Below are positions 24,026 to 33,287 of a stretch of DNA of 46,983 bases, piece by piece. Below the pieces are notes generated by a model. The model had not been told where the DNA came from, made no database searches, and worked only from the letters and a program-made list of their open reading frames with translations. Within the stretch, counting starts at the first letter, position 1. The number at the start of each line of letters is the position of its first letter. Made by a program: the position numbers and the translations under genes. The stretch lies in assembly GCA_001871195.1 (NCBI GenBank), contig MNXA01000003.1:1-46983 (forward strand), given 5' to 3'. Origin of the DNA: Zetaproteobacteria bacterium CG1_02_55_237. GTDB lineage: Bacteria; Pseudomonadota; Zetaproteobacteria; Mariprofundales; Mariprofundaceae.

Positions 24026-25794
24026 ACTAAATGGGCCTCCGCGTCATCCCGATGGCTGATCTGGCGTGCCTCTTCAAGTGCCGCATCCAGATCAAAGTGC
24101 GGTTCGAATTCGCTGTTCACCAGCCGGCTCTCGAATATGCCCGGAAAGCGTTTGAGCGCATCGAGAATGGGGTTGGGTGCAGTTTGTCCCAGACCGCAGT
24201 GCGAGCGGCGTTTGACCAGCGTGGCCATGCGGAACATTTCATCGACGTCATATTGCGTGCCATGACCCCTGACAATCTTATCCAGGCCGTTTCTCAGCAG
24301 CGTTGTGCCGACCCGGCAAGGGGTGCAGAAGCCGCAGCTTTCGTGGGCGAAGAAATGCGCGAAGTTCTGTACCACAGCGAGCAGATCGCTGTCTTTGCCA
24401 TAAATCATGAACGAACCGCCGGTGGCAAGATCCTCGAAACCAAGCTTGCGCTCGAATTCATCAGGCGCAATCAAGGTTCCCGATGGTCCGCCGACCTGTA
24501 CGGCCTGCACATCCTCGGCACCGCAATCATCGAGAATTCTCTGGATGCTGACGCCGAAGGCATATTCATAAGCGCCTGGTGTGGTGCAGTCACCGCTGAT
24601 ACTGAGGATTTTGCTGCCGGCCGATTTATCCGAGCCGTGACCCTTGAACCAGTCGCTGCCATGCACAGCGATCTGAGCTGCCGCAGCCAGCGTTTCGACA
24701 TTGTTGACCACAGTAGGCTGATCAAGAAAGCCCTTGGTGACCGGGAAGGGCGGGAGCACACGCGGGATGCCGCGTTTCTGCTCCATCGATTCAATCAGAG
24801 CCGATTCCTCACCGCAGATGTAGGCGCCGGCACCCATAATGATTTCGATGTCGAAATTAAAGCCCTGTTGGCCGAGAATGTTCTCGCCCAGCAGTTTGGC
24901 CTTGTGGCGGCGTTTTAATACGGCCTGCAATTCGGGCAGAAGGTAGCGATATTCCCCGCGCAGGTAGAGATAGCCTTTTTGCGCGCCGATGATATAGCCG
25001 CAAAGGGTCATGCCCTCGAAGACTTCGTGTGCGTGGCTGTTTAGCAGAATGCGGTCCTTGAAGGTGCCGGGCTCGCCTTCGTCGGCATTGCAGATGACAT
25101 AATGCGCATCACCCGTGGCTGCACGACAGAATTTCCATTTCATTCCGGTGCTGAAACCAGCGCCGCCGCGACCACGCAGGCCCGACTTGACGATTTCTTC
25201 CAGTAATTCCTCCGGTCCCTGATGGATGGCTGAAAGCAGGCCTGAGCCGGCTTCAAAACCCGTGCTCAGCAACAGTCCGTTCTTGCGCACATTATCATGC
25301 ACACGGAACCACTCGACAGGCCAGTCTGCGACGGGCGTGCCGGCATCCACCTGCTCGGCGATCTGCTCAAGACGGCGGTTGGTGAGGTGGGTGAGGGTGC
25401 GTCCGTTAACCAGAAGTGCCGGCCCCTGATCGCACATGCCGATGCACGAGGTTTCCGCGATACTGACTACGCCATCGGCACGCGTTTCACCGGGGGTGAC
25501 GCTCAGGCGTTCGCACAGTTTGTGCATCATTGCCATATCGCCGCAACTGGTGCAGTTGCTGAACAGGATGTCATAGCGGCCGCGCGCGGTGCGGTGGAAG
25601 AATGAATAGAAATCCACCACCGACTCAACCTGACTGATGGGCAGGTTCAGTTCAGTTGCCAGGTCGCTGATGGCCTGTTTCGGTATGTGTTGGAACTGTT
25701 GTTGTAGCTCGTAAAGTCGGTGCAGCAGGTGGTTATCTCCACCCTGTTGCGCAGGGGAGCCAGCGTTGTTGTCCGGCCCGTTATTGGAATGCAT
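24022..25794 (-). CDS. hoxF: NAD-reducing hydrogenase diaphorase subunit HoxF (NuoE-NuoF fusion)
   Basis: The 590-residue protein joins a NuoE-like domain (about 20-160) to a NuoF-like domain. The NuoF part has FMN motif GRGGAGFSTGMKW, NADH motif GAYICGEESALIESMEQKRG, and 4Fe-4S cysteines SCGFCTPCR plus SHCGLG. This subunit exchanges electrons with NAD(H) in the cytoplasm. The length is close to that of Cupriavidus HoxF. In the NuoE part the first cysteines are spaced CTSC (81, 84) instead of the usual C-x4-C, while SCIGMC (117, 121) is normal, so the 2Fe-2S cluster there is uncertain. AAAGGAGA precedes ATG 25794. Confidence 0.93.
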   Translation of the reverse strand: MHSNNGPDNNAGSPAQQGGDNHLLHRLYELQQQFQHIPKQAISDLATELNLPISQVESVVDFYSFFHRTARGRYDILFSNCTSCGDMAMMHKLCERLSVTPGETRADGVVSIAETSCIGMCDQGPALLVNGRTLTHLTNRRLEQIAEQVDAGTPVADWPVEWFRVHDNVRKNGLLLSTGFEAGSGLLSAIHQGPEELLEEIVKSGLRGRGGAGFSTGMKWKFCRAATGDAHYVICNADEGEPGTFKDRILLNSHAHEVFEGMTLCGYIIGAQKGYLYLRGEYRYLLPELQAVLKRRHKAKLLGENILGQQGFNFDIEIIMGAGAYICGEESALIESMEQKRGIPRVLPPFPVTKGFLDQPTVVNNVETLAAAAQIAVHGSDWFKGHGSDKSAGSKILSISGDCTTPGAYEYAFGVSIQRILDDCGAEDVQAVQVGGPSGTLIAPDEFERKLGFEDLATGGSFMIYGKDSDLLAVVQNFAHFFAHESCGFCTPCRVGTTLLRNGLDKIVRGHGTQYDVDEMFRMATLVKRRSHCGLGQTAPNPILDALKRFPGIFESRLVNSEFEPHFDLDAALEEARQISHRDDAEAHLV

Positions 25795-25855
25795 GAGGGT
25801 CTCCTTTAAAGCGTGTGCATGGTATAGATATACAACCGTAAAAAAAAGGGGGGAA

Positions 25856-25871
25856 AGGCACTTTTTTGCCT
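25856..25871 (-). terminator. Weak hairpin in the nickel permease-hoxF gap
   Basis: AGGCA and TGCCT form a 5-bp stem with a six-base loop in the 96-bp gap. On the transcript it is followed by TT, six C and eight T. It may partly end transcription between the maturation and structural genes or protect the hox mRNA. The stem is short, so support is limited. Confidence 0.25.
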
Positions 25872-25890
25872 GTTTTAAAAAATATATTTA

Positions 25891-26601
25891 TCACAGGATT
25901 TTCCCGTTTATGCCAATCTCAAGCATCAGGCTGATGCCCAGAACAATGGTCGCTGTGCCAATCCCGAATTGCAGATACTGGTGCGCGCGGGCATAGCGGC
26001 TGGCCGAGTGGCGCAGCGGTAGCATGATAGCCATGGAAAGTGCGGCCATGCCGCCAATTGAGCCAAGCCCGAACAGCGTTATATATATTAAGCCCATGCC
26101 GAAGGATTGAACGGTTTGCAGGGTCAGCACGATCATGGCGGCGGAGCCGGCCATGCCGTGCATGATGCCGACCAGCAGGGCGCGTAGCGGAAATTTTTCG
26201 CGATGCATGTGCATATGACTGTCGCTGGCGTGGTTGATCTCGTCGGCATGCGCATGCGCATGGAAATGCAGGGTTCCGTCAGCATGACGATGGGAGTGGA
26301 AATGCACCCTTTCCCGCATGAAGCGTCGCACAACATCGATACCCAGCATGACCAGCATGATGCCAACGGCGAATTCCAGCATCATCGCCATGCGTTCCGG
26401 AATCATGTGGTCCAGCAACATGACCGCTGAGCCGAAGATAAACAGCGTCACCGTATGGCCCAGCCCCCACATCGAACCCAGGCGAATCGATTCGCGCAGC
26501 GACGGCGATTTGGTGACCAGCGAAGCGACGGCAGCCACATGATCTGACTCCATGGCATGGCGCATGCCCAGCAGAAAACCCATCAGCAGTATTTCAATCA
26601 T
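25891..26601 (-). CDS. Nickel/cobalt permease, NiCoT/UreH-like
   Basis: The 236-residue membrane protein has about six hydrophobic segments. GMRHAMESDHVAAV near 12-25 is a variant of the RHA-DADHI nickel signature of HoxN/NixA transporters. A cytoplasmic loop at about 96-135 is very rich in histidine (HFHSHRHADGTLHFHAHAHAD), a likely metal-binding segment. In this locus it should import nickel for the hydrogenase. It could also be annotated as a UreH/HupE-type protein, since the signature is not the textbook one. The start overlaps hypF as ATGA; it ends 96 bp before hoxF. Confidence 0.8.
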   Translation of the reverse strand: MIEILLMGFLLGMRHAMESDHVAAVASLVTKSPSLRESIRLGSMWGLGHTVTLFIFGSAVMLLDHMIPERMAMMLEFAVGIMLVMLGIDVVRRFMRERVHFHSHRHADGTLHFHAHAHADEINHASDSHMHMHREKFPLRALLVGIMHGMAGSAAMIVLTLQTVQSFGMGLIYITLFGLGSIGGMAALSMAIMLPLRHSASRYARAHQYLQFGIGTATIVLGISLMLEIGINGKIL

Positions 26602-28949
26602 GTTGTTTTGTCCTTCAATCGCTTTGCGGCGGCGACGACCGCCTGACCAAGGCAGATGCCACCGTCGTTGAGAGGGAGATGCCGAGGAATCAGTACCTGT
26701 TGACCGCTATGGCGCAACTCGGATGCGACCGTTTCCAGAAGCAGTCTGTTCTGGAACACGCCGCCACAGAGTGCGACTGTATTAATAATGTGCTTATGGC
26801 ATAGCTGAGTAGCCATTTCGCTGATAGCAGCGCCAGCGGTACGATGGAAGCGAGCGGCAATGATCGGGTGCTCAATACCCTGTATCAGATCGTTAAGTAG
26901 CGCCTGCCACATGGGTTGCCAACTGATGTGCATGATGCCGTCAGCTGCTGTGTCGAAGCGGTAGGGATATGGCTGCAAGTTTGTGTTGTATGCCTGCTGA
27001 GCCAGGGTTTCCAGCTCGATAGCAGCCTGTCCTTCATAAGCCGCATGTTCACGGCAGATACCAAGTGCTGCTGCGACGGCATCGAACAGGCGGCCGCAGG
27101 ATGAGGTGAGGGGGGAGTTCACCTTTCTTTCAATCATGCCGTTCAGAAGCGGGACTGGTTTGTCGGAGAGAAAGCGCACGATGTCGCTGTCGCCGAAAGC
27201 AGCTTCAATCTCACCCCACCCCAAAGCATGCAGATGTGCAAAGGTATTGCGCCACGGTTCAATCATGGCCTGTGCACCGCCCGGCATCGGCAACTGCTGG
27301 CAACAGCCGAGGCGCTTGCTGCTTGAATAATCGACGTACAGGAACTCGCCACCCCAGATTGTACCATCCTCGCCGAAACCAAGACCATCTAGCGCAATGC
27401 CCAGCACAGGAGGAGTGTCGAGCGGAAGCTGGTGCTCGGCCAGTACGGCAGCAACATGGGCATGATGGTGCTGTACCGCGATTAGTGGCAGGTCGGAATC
27501 ATCGGCCATGCCATGGCCAAGGCGTGTGGAGAAATAGTCCGGATGCATATCCACGGCGATGGCTTCAGGGTCGAAGCCATACATCTGTGCATACAGGCTG
27601 AGGGCCTGCCGGTAATCGCTATGGGTTGCTGCGTTTTCCAGATCGCCGAGGTGTTGCGAGATCGTCGCCTTGCCGTTGTCGAGCTGGCAGAAGGTGTTCT
27701 TCAGCTCGCCGCCCATGGCCAGCACGCGCGGAGCGTTTGCAAAGCTTTCATGCAACAGGATGGGAGCCGGGGCGTAGCCACGTGCGCGGCGCAGAAGGCG
27801 AGGTTTACCATCCATGACGGCGGCTACCGAATCGTCCAGTCGATTGACGATATCGCGGTCGTGCAACAGGAAATAATCGGCGATACCGGACAGACGTTTG
27901 CGGGCATCGTCATTGTCGATGCATTGCGGCTCATCGGAGCGATTGCCCGAGGTCAGCACAATGGGGCGATTCAATTGGCGCATGAGCAGACTGTGCAGCG
28001 GTGAATAGGGGAGCATGAAGCCCAGTCGCGACTGACCGGGAGCAATCCCCTCGGGTAATTGTTCGCTGTCCGGATTGCGCGCGAGAAGTACGATTGGCGC
28101 AGCCGTGGAGGTCAATAATTGAGCCTCGGCATCTTTGACTGAAGCATAGCGGGCAATGGATTCTATATCGGCAGCCATCAGCGCGAAGGCCTTGGCGTAA
28201 CGCTGCTTGCGGGTGCGCAGGCGGCTGACAGCAGCGTCATTGCCGGCATCAACGGCCAGATGCACGCCGCCGATGCCCTTGATGGCAACAACATGCCCCT
28301 CCTGTAGCAGGGAGGCTGTCCGCGAAATGATTTGCTCGGATGAGGCAAGCTCTAATTTGTTACCTGATCCATCTTCCAGCCAAAGTTGCGGGCCGCATTC
28401 CGGGCAGGCATTGGTTTGAGCATGGAAACGCCGATCAGCCGGATTGTCGAATTCCGTCTGACAGGCTTCACACATGCGAAATGGCGCCATGCTGGTGTTG
28501 GCCCGGTCATAGGGAATGGAGCGAACGATGGACAGACGCGGGCCGCAGTAGGTGCAACTGGTGAAGGGATAGCCATGATGAGGATCCGAGGGGTTATGGA
28601 TATCCATCAGACAGTGCGGGCAGGTTGCGGCATCGGGAGTCACAGATGCTGTTGCTATGCCATCTGCAACGGGGCTTGCCTTAATGGTGAAAGTCTCGGG
28701 GATAGGTTCAGCGTCAAGCAGTGAGTATTCAATGCTATCGATGCGCGCCAGTGGCGGTGCCTGTTGCTGTATTTGTTTCTGGAAGTTTTCCAGTACGGCT
28801 TTATCACCCCATGCCTGAATAAGCACACCTTCAGCATCATTCCATACATTGCCGGTGATGCCGGATTCCGTGGCCAGATGCCAGACAAAGGGGCGAAAGC
28901 CGACGCCCTGAACCTGTCCCCGGACACGAATGGATGTTGCCATGCTCAT
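26598..28949 (-). CDS. hypF: Carbamoyltransferase HypF (hydrogenase cofactor assembly)
   Basis: The 783-residue protein has all HypF modules in order. An acylphosphatase domain (RVRGQVQGVGFRPFVW) is followed by two zinc fingers (CPHCLMD, CTYCGPR, CEACQTEF, CPECGP). A YrdC-like domain (HVVAIKGIGGVHLAVDA) follows, then the Kae1-like carbamoyltransferase (VQHHHAHVAAVLAEH and a C-terminal VALCGGVFQNRLL). It uses carbamoyl phosphate and ATP to carbamoylate the HypE C-terminal cysteine, the first step of cyanide ligand synthesis. AAGGGTGAG precedes the two near starts, ATG 28949 and 28943. Confidence 0.94.
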   Translation of the reverse strand: MSMATSIRVRGQVQGVGFRPFVWHLATESGITGNVWNDAEGVLIQAWGDKAVLENFQKQIQQQAPPLARIDSIEYSLLDAEPIPETFTIKASPVADGIATASVTPDAATCPHCLMDIHNPSDPHHGYPFTSCTYCGPRLSIVRSIPYDRANTSMAPFRMCEACQTEFDNPADRRFHAQTNACPECGPQLWLEDGSGNKLELASSEQIISRTASLLQEGHVVAIKGIGGVHLAVDAGNDAAVSRLRTRKQRYAKAFALMAADIESIARYASVKDAEAQLLTSTAAPIVLLARNPDSEQLPEGIAPGQSRLGFMLPYSPLHSLLMRQLNRPIVLTSGNRSDEPQCIDNDDARKRLSGIADYFLLHDRDIVNRLDDSVAAVMDGKPRLLRRARGYAPAPILLHESFANAPRVLAMGGELKNTFCQLDNGKATISQHLGDLENAATHSDYRQALSLYAQMYGFDPEAIAVDMHPDYFSTRLGHGMADDSDLPLIAVQHHHAHVAAVLAEHQLPLDTPPVLGIALDGLGFGEDGTIWGGEFLYVDYSSSKRLGCCQQLPMPGGAQAMIEPWRNTFAHLHALGWGEIEAAFGDSDIVRFLSDKPVPLLNGMIERKVNSPLTSSCGRLFDAVAAALGICREHAAYEGQAAIELETLAQQAYNTNLQPYPYRFDTAADGIMHISWQPMWQALLNDLIQGIEHPIIAARFHRTAGAAISEMATQLCHKHIINTVALCGGVFQNRLLLETVASELRHSGQQVLIPRHLPLNDGGICLGQAVVAAAKRLKDKTT

Positions 28950-28956
28950 CTCACCC

Positions 28957-29982
28957 TTAGCAGATGCGCGGCAGCTGTTCGCCAGCCAGCCAGTCGACCA
29001 CGCGATTGCCGCCGAAAGCGGTTTCCATCACCACCATTTTTTGTGCATCTTCGCAAGTCGTGCCGATGATGGCGGCGCCTTGTCCCAGCGGGTGCTTGTG
29101 CATGGCTGCGAGCAAATGTTCGGCATCTTTGGCGGGAACGATGCAGACCAGTTTGCCTTCGTTGGCAATATAAAGCGGATCGAGGCCCAGTAGTTCGCAG
29201 GCCCCTTTGACCTCGGCCTTGATCGGAATCGCCGTTTCCTGAATGCGCATGCCGACTTTTGATTGTCGCGCCAATTCATTCAGGGTGGTGGCAAGGCCGC
29301 CGCGGGTCGGGTCGCGCAGGCAGCGGATATCCGCTGCCACGGCAACCATGTCTGCCACAAGACCGTGCAGGGCAGCCGAGTCCGATTCGATGGTTGTGCC
29401 GAATTGCAGTCCTTCGCGACTGGAGAGAATGGCGATGCCGTGATCGCCGATGGAACCGCTGACAATGATGACATCGCCAGGCTTGGCCAGATCACCCGAA
29501 ATATTGATGCCATCGGGAACGATGCCGATGCCGGTGGTGGTGATGAATACGCCGTCACCCTTGCCGCGTTCGACCACCTTGGTATCGCCGGTGACCACCG
29601 GGACGCCTGCACTCTTGCTGGCCTTCGCCATGCTGATAACGATGCGTTCCAGATCTGCGAGCGGAAACCCCTCTTCGAGGATAAATGAGGCGGAGAGGTA
29701 GAGGGGCTTTGCACCGGACATGGCGACATCGTTGATGGTACCGTGCACCGAGAGCGAACCGATATCGCCGCCGGGGAAGAACAGGGGCGTAATCACATGG
29801 CCGTCGGTACTGATCACCATGCGACCGGCCGGAACAGGGAAGGAAGCCTGATCGTTGCCCTGATCGAGCAGTGCATTATCGAAGTGGCGGACAAACAGTT
29901 CTTCGATCAGCGTGGCTGAAGTCCTGCCGCCGCTGCCATGGCCCATTTCGATGACGCCGTTTTTGATGTCCAGCTTGCTCAT
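28957..29982 (-). CDS. hypE: HypE, cyanide-ligand dehydratase for the NiFe site
   Basis: The 341-residue protein is a PurM-like ATPase with MGHGSGGRTSATLIEELF at the start and VTGDTKVVERGKGDGVFI near 145. It ends in PRIC, the invariant C-terminal cysteine that HypF carbamoylates and that becomes a thiocyanate. It then passes cyanide to the HypC-HypD complex. The frame stays open upstream, but ATG 29982 overlaps the hypD stop (ATGA) and gives the normal MSKLDIKNGVIEMGHG start. A 7-base gap separates it from hypF. Confidence 0.95.
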   Translation of the reverse strand: MSKLDIKNGVIEMGHGSGGRTSATLIEELFVRHFDNALLDQGNDQASFPVPAGRMVISTDGHVITPLFFPGGDIGSLSVHGTINDVAMSGAKPLYLSASFILEEGFPLADLERIVISMAKASKSAGVPVVTGDTKVVERGKGDGVFITTTGIGIVPDGINISGDLAKPGDVIIVSGSIGDHGIAILSSREGLQFGTTIESDSAALHGLVADMVAVAADIRCLRDPTRGGLATTLNELARQSKVGMRIQETAIPIKAEVKGACELLGLDPLYIANEGKLVCIVPAKDAEHLLAAMHKHPLGQGAAIIGTTCEDAQKMVVMETAFGGNRVVDWLAGEQLPRIC

Positions 29983-31100
29983 GTCCTTGCCTCGGCACCT
30001 GCTCTGTATCTGCCATAGCTGTAATAAGCTGCACATGCCCCTTCGGAAGAAACCATGCACGCACCTTTCGGATCTTCGGGTGTGCAGGCGGTGCCGAAGA
30101 GTTTGCACTCGTCCGGATTGTTCATGCCGCGCAGCACCGCCGGGCAGATGCAGCCTTTGATGTCGGCAGTTGCAATCTCCTGCATGGCGAAGCGTTTCTC
30201 GGTATCGAAGCCGGCAAATTCGCTTCTGATCTGCACAGCGCTATCGGGCAGCACGCCCAGCCCGCGCCACTCGAATTGTGGCCGCTGTTCGAACACCTCG
30301 GCCATCAAGGTCTTGGCTTTTTCATTGCCTGTTTCGCTGACTGCACGGGTGTACTGGTTTTCCACCACGGCTTGCCCGGCATTGATCTGGCGAACCAGCA
30401 TCAGCACCGACTGGATCACATCCAGTGGTTCAAAGCCTGCAATTACCAGCGGCACATTATATTTATCACAGCAATCGGCATAAGCGCGGCTGCCGATGAT
30501 CGTGCTGACATGCGAGGGGCCCAGGATGCCATCAATCTTCGCATCGCCCGCAGTCAGGATATGCATCATCGCCGGCGGTGTTTCGACATGGTTGCAGAAC
30601 ACGCTGAAATTGCTGAGACCTTCGGCCTGCGCGATTTTGATTGCAGCAGCAGTAGGCGGGGTGGTTGTCTCAAAGCCGATGGCGAAGAAAACCACATGCT
30701 TCTGCGGATTTTCATGGGCAAGGGCCAGCGCATCGCTGCTGGAGTAGATCATGCGGATATCGGCACCGCGTGCTTTGGCCTTTTGCAGGCTGTCACGTTT
30801 GCCGGCGGGCACGCGCATCAGGTCGGCATAGGTGCAGAGGATGACATCCTCTTCTTCAACCAGCCTGATGGCTGTTTCGATGCGTCCTGCAGGCAGCACG
30901 CAGACCGGGCAGCCGGGGCCATGAATGAAGCGGATATTCTCAGGCATCAGATCAACAATGCCGAAGCGGAAGATGGCGTGGGTATGGCCGCCGCAGAACT
31001 CCATCAAGCGATAGTTCCGCTCGGGGTTTACTTCGGCATGGATAACCCTGGCAAGTGCGCGGGCAGTGTCACCATCGCGGAATTCATCAACGTATTTCAT
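29979..31100 (-). CDS. hypD: HypD, Fe-S scaffold for Fe(CN)2CO assembly
   Basis: The 373-residue protein has the invariant motifs MEFCGGHTHAIFRFG near 33 and IHGPGCPVCVLPAGRI near 64. The C-terminal cysteines include GCICPAVLRG, which bind the 4Fe-4S cluster. With HypC it holds the iron while cyanide and CO ligands are added. The start overlaps hypC and the stop overlaps hypE, each by ATGA, so the three proteins should be made in step. The length is typical for the family. Confidence 0.95.
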   Translation of the reverse strand: MKYVDEFRDGDTARALARVIHAEVNPERNYRLMEFCGGHTHAIFRFGIVDLMPENIRFIHGPGCPVCVLPAGRIETAIRLVEEEDVILCTYADLMRVPAGKRDSLQKAKARGADIRMIYSSSDALALAHENPQKHVVFFAIGFETTTPPTAAAIKIAQAEGLSNFSVFCNHVETPPAMMHILTAGDAKIDGILGPSHVSTIIGSRAYADCCDKYNVPLVIAGFEPLDVIQSVLMLVRQINAGQAVVENQYTRAVSETGNEKAKTLMAEVFEQRPQFEWRGLGVLPDSAVQIRSEFAGFDTEKRFAMQEIATADIKGCICPAVLRGMNNPDECKLFGTACTPEDPKGACMVSSEGACAAYYSYGRYRAGAEART

Positions 31101-31324
31101 GCCTCAGCATCCTGGGCGCGCAACTCGGCAAACAGTGCCAGTGTTTTCGCGGCTTCAAGCGGATCGATGCGCTCCAGTGCATAGCCGACATGGATGAGTA
31201 CATAATCACCCACGGTCACTTCATCGAGCAATATGGTGGATGTCTCTTTACGGATGCCATCGAGATCGACAATGGCAGTATCGCCATTGAGTTCAACCAC
31301 CCGGGCGGGTACGGCAAGGCACAT
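31097..31324 (-). CDS. hypC: HypC/HupF chaperone
   Basis: The 75-residue chaperone begins MCLAVPARVVEL; the essential Cys2 becomes N-terminal after methionine removal and binds iron. VGDYVLIHVGYALERID is the conserved C-terminal strand-helix. It shuttles the Fe(CN)2CO unit from HypD to the HoxH precursor. The frame is open for 11 codons upstream, but the MC-AVP motif fixes ATG 31324. Only four bases separate it from hypB. Confidence 0.94.
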   Translation of the reverse strand: MCLAVPARVVELNGDTAIVDLDGIRKETSTILLDEVTVGDYVLIHVGYALERIDPLEAAKTLALFAELRAQDAEA

Positions 31325-31328
31325 CGCT

Positions 31329-32177
31329 TTACCCCTTTCCAGTTGGCTGGGAGCCAATCAACGACAGCCCATGAGCGGCCCTGATCCAGGCAAACCAGTT
31401 GTCCATGCCCTCGCCGCTGGTGGCGGAGAGTTGCAGTATTTTGATGCCGGGGTTAACCCGCCGCGCATAGTCGAGGCAGGCATCCACGTCGAACTGCAGA
31501 TGCGGGAGCAGGTCGATCTTGTTCAGGATCATCAGATCGGCGGCGTGGAACATATCCGGGTATTTCAGTGGTTTATCCTCGCCCTCGGTGACCGAGAGGA
31601 TGACGACCTTGTGCGCTTCACCCAGATCGAAGGCGGCAGGACAGACCAGATTGCCGACATTCTCGATGAACAGCACGCTCTGCTCTTCAGGCGACAGGCT
31701 TTCCAGCGCATGCCCGACCATATGGGCATCCAGATGGCAGCCCTTGCCGGTGTTGATCTGAATGGCTTTCACGCCCGTGGCGCGGATGCGCTCGGCATCG
31801 AGAACGGTTTGTTGATCGCCCTCAATCACGGCCATCGGAAGTTCGTTTTTCAGCTGGCTCAGCGTATTGGTGAGCAGGGTGGTTTTGCCGGAACCGGGGC
31901 TGGATACCAGATTCAGCACCAGCATGCCGCGCGCGGCAAACTGGCGACGGTTGCCCGCAGCGTACTCATTGTTCTTGCTCAGGATATCCTGCTCGATACT
32001 CAGGATGCGCGATTTGCTCATGCCCGGGGCATGCGCAGCAGCAATCACGCCATGGCCATGACTATGCCCGTGAGCTTCATGATGATGGTGATCGTGGTGG
32101 TGGTCGTGATCATGATGGTCATGCTCGTGGCCTTCGATTCTTGTTTCACCGTGGCCGCAACCGCAAGTAGTGCACAT
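31329..32177 (-). CDS. hypB: HypB, nickel-inserting GTPase with His-rich segment
   Basis: The 282-residue protein has CTTCGCG at residues 2-8 (high-affinity nickel site), then a histidine/aspartate-rich run from about 17 to 43 for nickel storage. The GTPase follows, with P-loop [11 protein letters not shown] near 92, the GTPase-domain metal site [11 protein letters not shown], and NKIDLLPHL for guanine recognition. It delivers nickel, with HypA, to the HoxH precursor. The start overlaps the hypA stop by one base (TAATG). Confidence 0.95.
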   Translation of the reverse strand: MCTTCGCGHGETRIEGHEHDHHDHDHHHDHHHHEAHGHSHGHGVIAAAHAPGMSKSRILSIEQDILSKNNEYAAGNRRQFAARGMLVLNLVSSPGSGKTTLLTNTLSQLKNELPMAVIEGDQQTVLDAERIRATGVKAIQINTGKGCHLDAHMVGHALESLSPEEQSVLFIENVGNLVCPAAFDLGEAHKVVILSVTEGEDKPLKYPDMFHAADLMILNKIDLLPHLQFDVDACLDYARRVNPGIKILQLSATSGEGMDNWFAWIRAAHGLSLIGSQPTGKG

Positions 32178-32518
32178 TACTGCACCTCCAGTTCTTTGAT
32201 TCGCATTTCTTCGCCGGCAATGATGTCCAGTGGATAGTGTCCGCAGTCCGGGCAGTCATCGTAGCGCGCTGATACCTGTACATCGCGGGCGCAGGCCGGG
32301 CATCTGGCAAGGCCGGGCACATCGATGATTTCAAGCTTCGAGCCTTCGGCGACTGTATCTCTGGCAACGGCTGCAAAACTGAAGCGCATGGCTTCCTTTT
32401 CCACACCGGCAAGTGCGCCGATTTCAAGCCACACAGTTTTGACCTTGCTGAAGTTTTGCGTGCGCGACTGATCTTCAATCAACTGCACCACGCCCTCGCA
32501 CAAAGACATTTCATGCAT
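32177..32518 (-). CDS. hypA: HypA nickel metallochaperone
   Basis: The 113-residue protein begins MHEMSLCEG, where Met1-His2-Glu3 form the nickel site, and has zinc cysteines in CPAC and CPDC near 73-93. It works with HypB in nickel insertion. It is the first gene of the hyp-hox locus; the operon promoter should lie in 32519-32680, but no consensus sigma70 or sigma54 site was clear. Only a weak GAG precedes the ATG. Confidence 0.94.
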   Translation of the reverse strand: MHEMSLCEGVVQLIEDQSRTQNFSKVKTVWLEIGALAGVEKEAMRFSFAAVARDTVAEGSKLEIIDVPGLARCPACARDVQVSARYDDCPDCGHYPLDIIAGEEMRIKELEVQ

Positions 32519-32682
32519 GGCGATAGCTCAGGGCATCGGCAATAAAGGATCGGTCATGTTTGTTTTGCATGCGCTGTTAAAACCTTCGTGACTCCGGTCG
32601 CAGCAATGTTTACCGGCTTGGCTGGCAAACAAGATGCGACACAGACAGTCTGCATATACAGGTTAATAAAAGATGAAGTATG

Positions 32683-32698
32683 GGGGAGCAAGCTCCCC
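32683..32698 (-). terminator. Hairpin downstream of the CBS-domain gene
   Basis: GGGGAGC and GCTCCCC form a 7-bp GC-rich stem with a two-base apparent loop, 26 bp after the CBS gene stop on the minus strand. A T-rich stretch (CTTCATCTTTTATT) follows a few bases later, not immediately. It probably separates CBS-gene transcripts from the hyp operon. Confidence 0.45.
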
Positions 32699-32723
32699 GC
32701 AGGCATCATCGGGTGGGAATTGC

Positions 32724-33143
32724 CTAAGTGGCGGAGATGTAGCCCTCAAGCTGGGTGATGAGGTCGTCCTTCTCGTGCAAGGTCAGGACCACAAGGTCTC
32801 GCAAGGAGATCAGGCCGATGAATTCATCACCATCGAAGACCAGCAGATGGCGACATCGTTTATCTTCCATGATTTTCAGGGCTTCTTCGCAGGTGGCTTC
32901 GGGGCTGATTTTAAGATGATCCGTATGCATCACATCTTTAATCTTGACTGTGCCGGGCTCGCGACCTTTGCCGACCACGCGCAACATCAGTTCGCGTTCG
33001 GTAAAAATGCCGACGATTTTGGAGTGGCTGGTGACGACAACCGAACCGATATAATCTTCCGTCATCAATGTGGCGGCTTCCAGTACGGTGTGATTCTCGT
33101 CAATAGTCGCAACGGTTTTTTTAATGCCCGAAGTGATTTTCAT
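32724..33143 (-). CDS. Two-CBS-domain protein
   Basis: The 139-residue protein consists of two CBS domains and nothing else: roughly 5-60 (VLEAATLMTEDYIGSVVV, IVGIFTERELMLRVV) and 70-125 (CEEALKIMEDKRCRHLLVF, FIGLISLRDLVVLTL). Such pairs bind adenine nucleotides and act as energy or redox sensors for partner proteins. The partner is not known here. AGGAAATCACC precedes ATG 33143, which was chosen over an upstream in-frame start because the domain begins there. It lies upstream of, and in the same direction as, the hyp operon. Confidence 0.82.
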   Translation of the reverse strand: MKITSGIKKTVATIDENHTVLEAATLMTEDYIGSVVVTSHSKIVGIFTERELMLRVVGKGREPGTVKIKDVMHTDHLKISPEATCEEALKIMEDKRCRHLLVFDGDEFIGLISLRDLVVLTLHEKDDLITQLEGYISAT

Positions 33144-33287
33144 GGTGATTTCCTCAATGTGGGTAAAGTTGAAAACTGCAAGCATTTTACCACTTCATTT
33201 CAGGCCTGTCATGCCATTAATTTTAATGCGGGAAAGTGCCGGGGTTGTAATTCTACTTCATCATTCGTGTTGAAATCCCCAATGTTT

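Noticed and set aside
32641-32665. RegA box upstream of hypA
   Set aside because: GCGACA is followed by CAGACAGTCTGC, which breaks the GNCGC half site and the spacing; at best a half site.
32519-32680. Sigma54 promoter for the hyp operon
   Set aside because: The only candidate, CCGGTAAACATTGCTG, has eight bases between GG and GC instead of ten.
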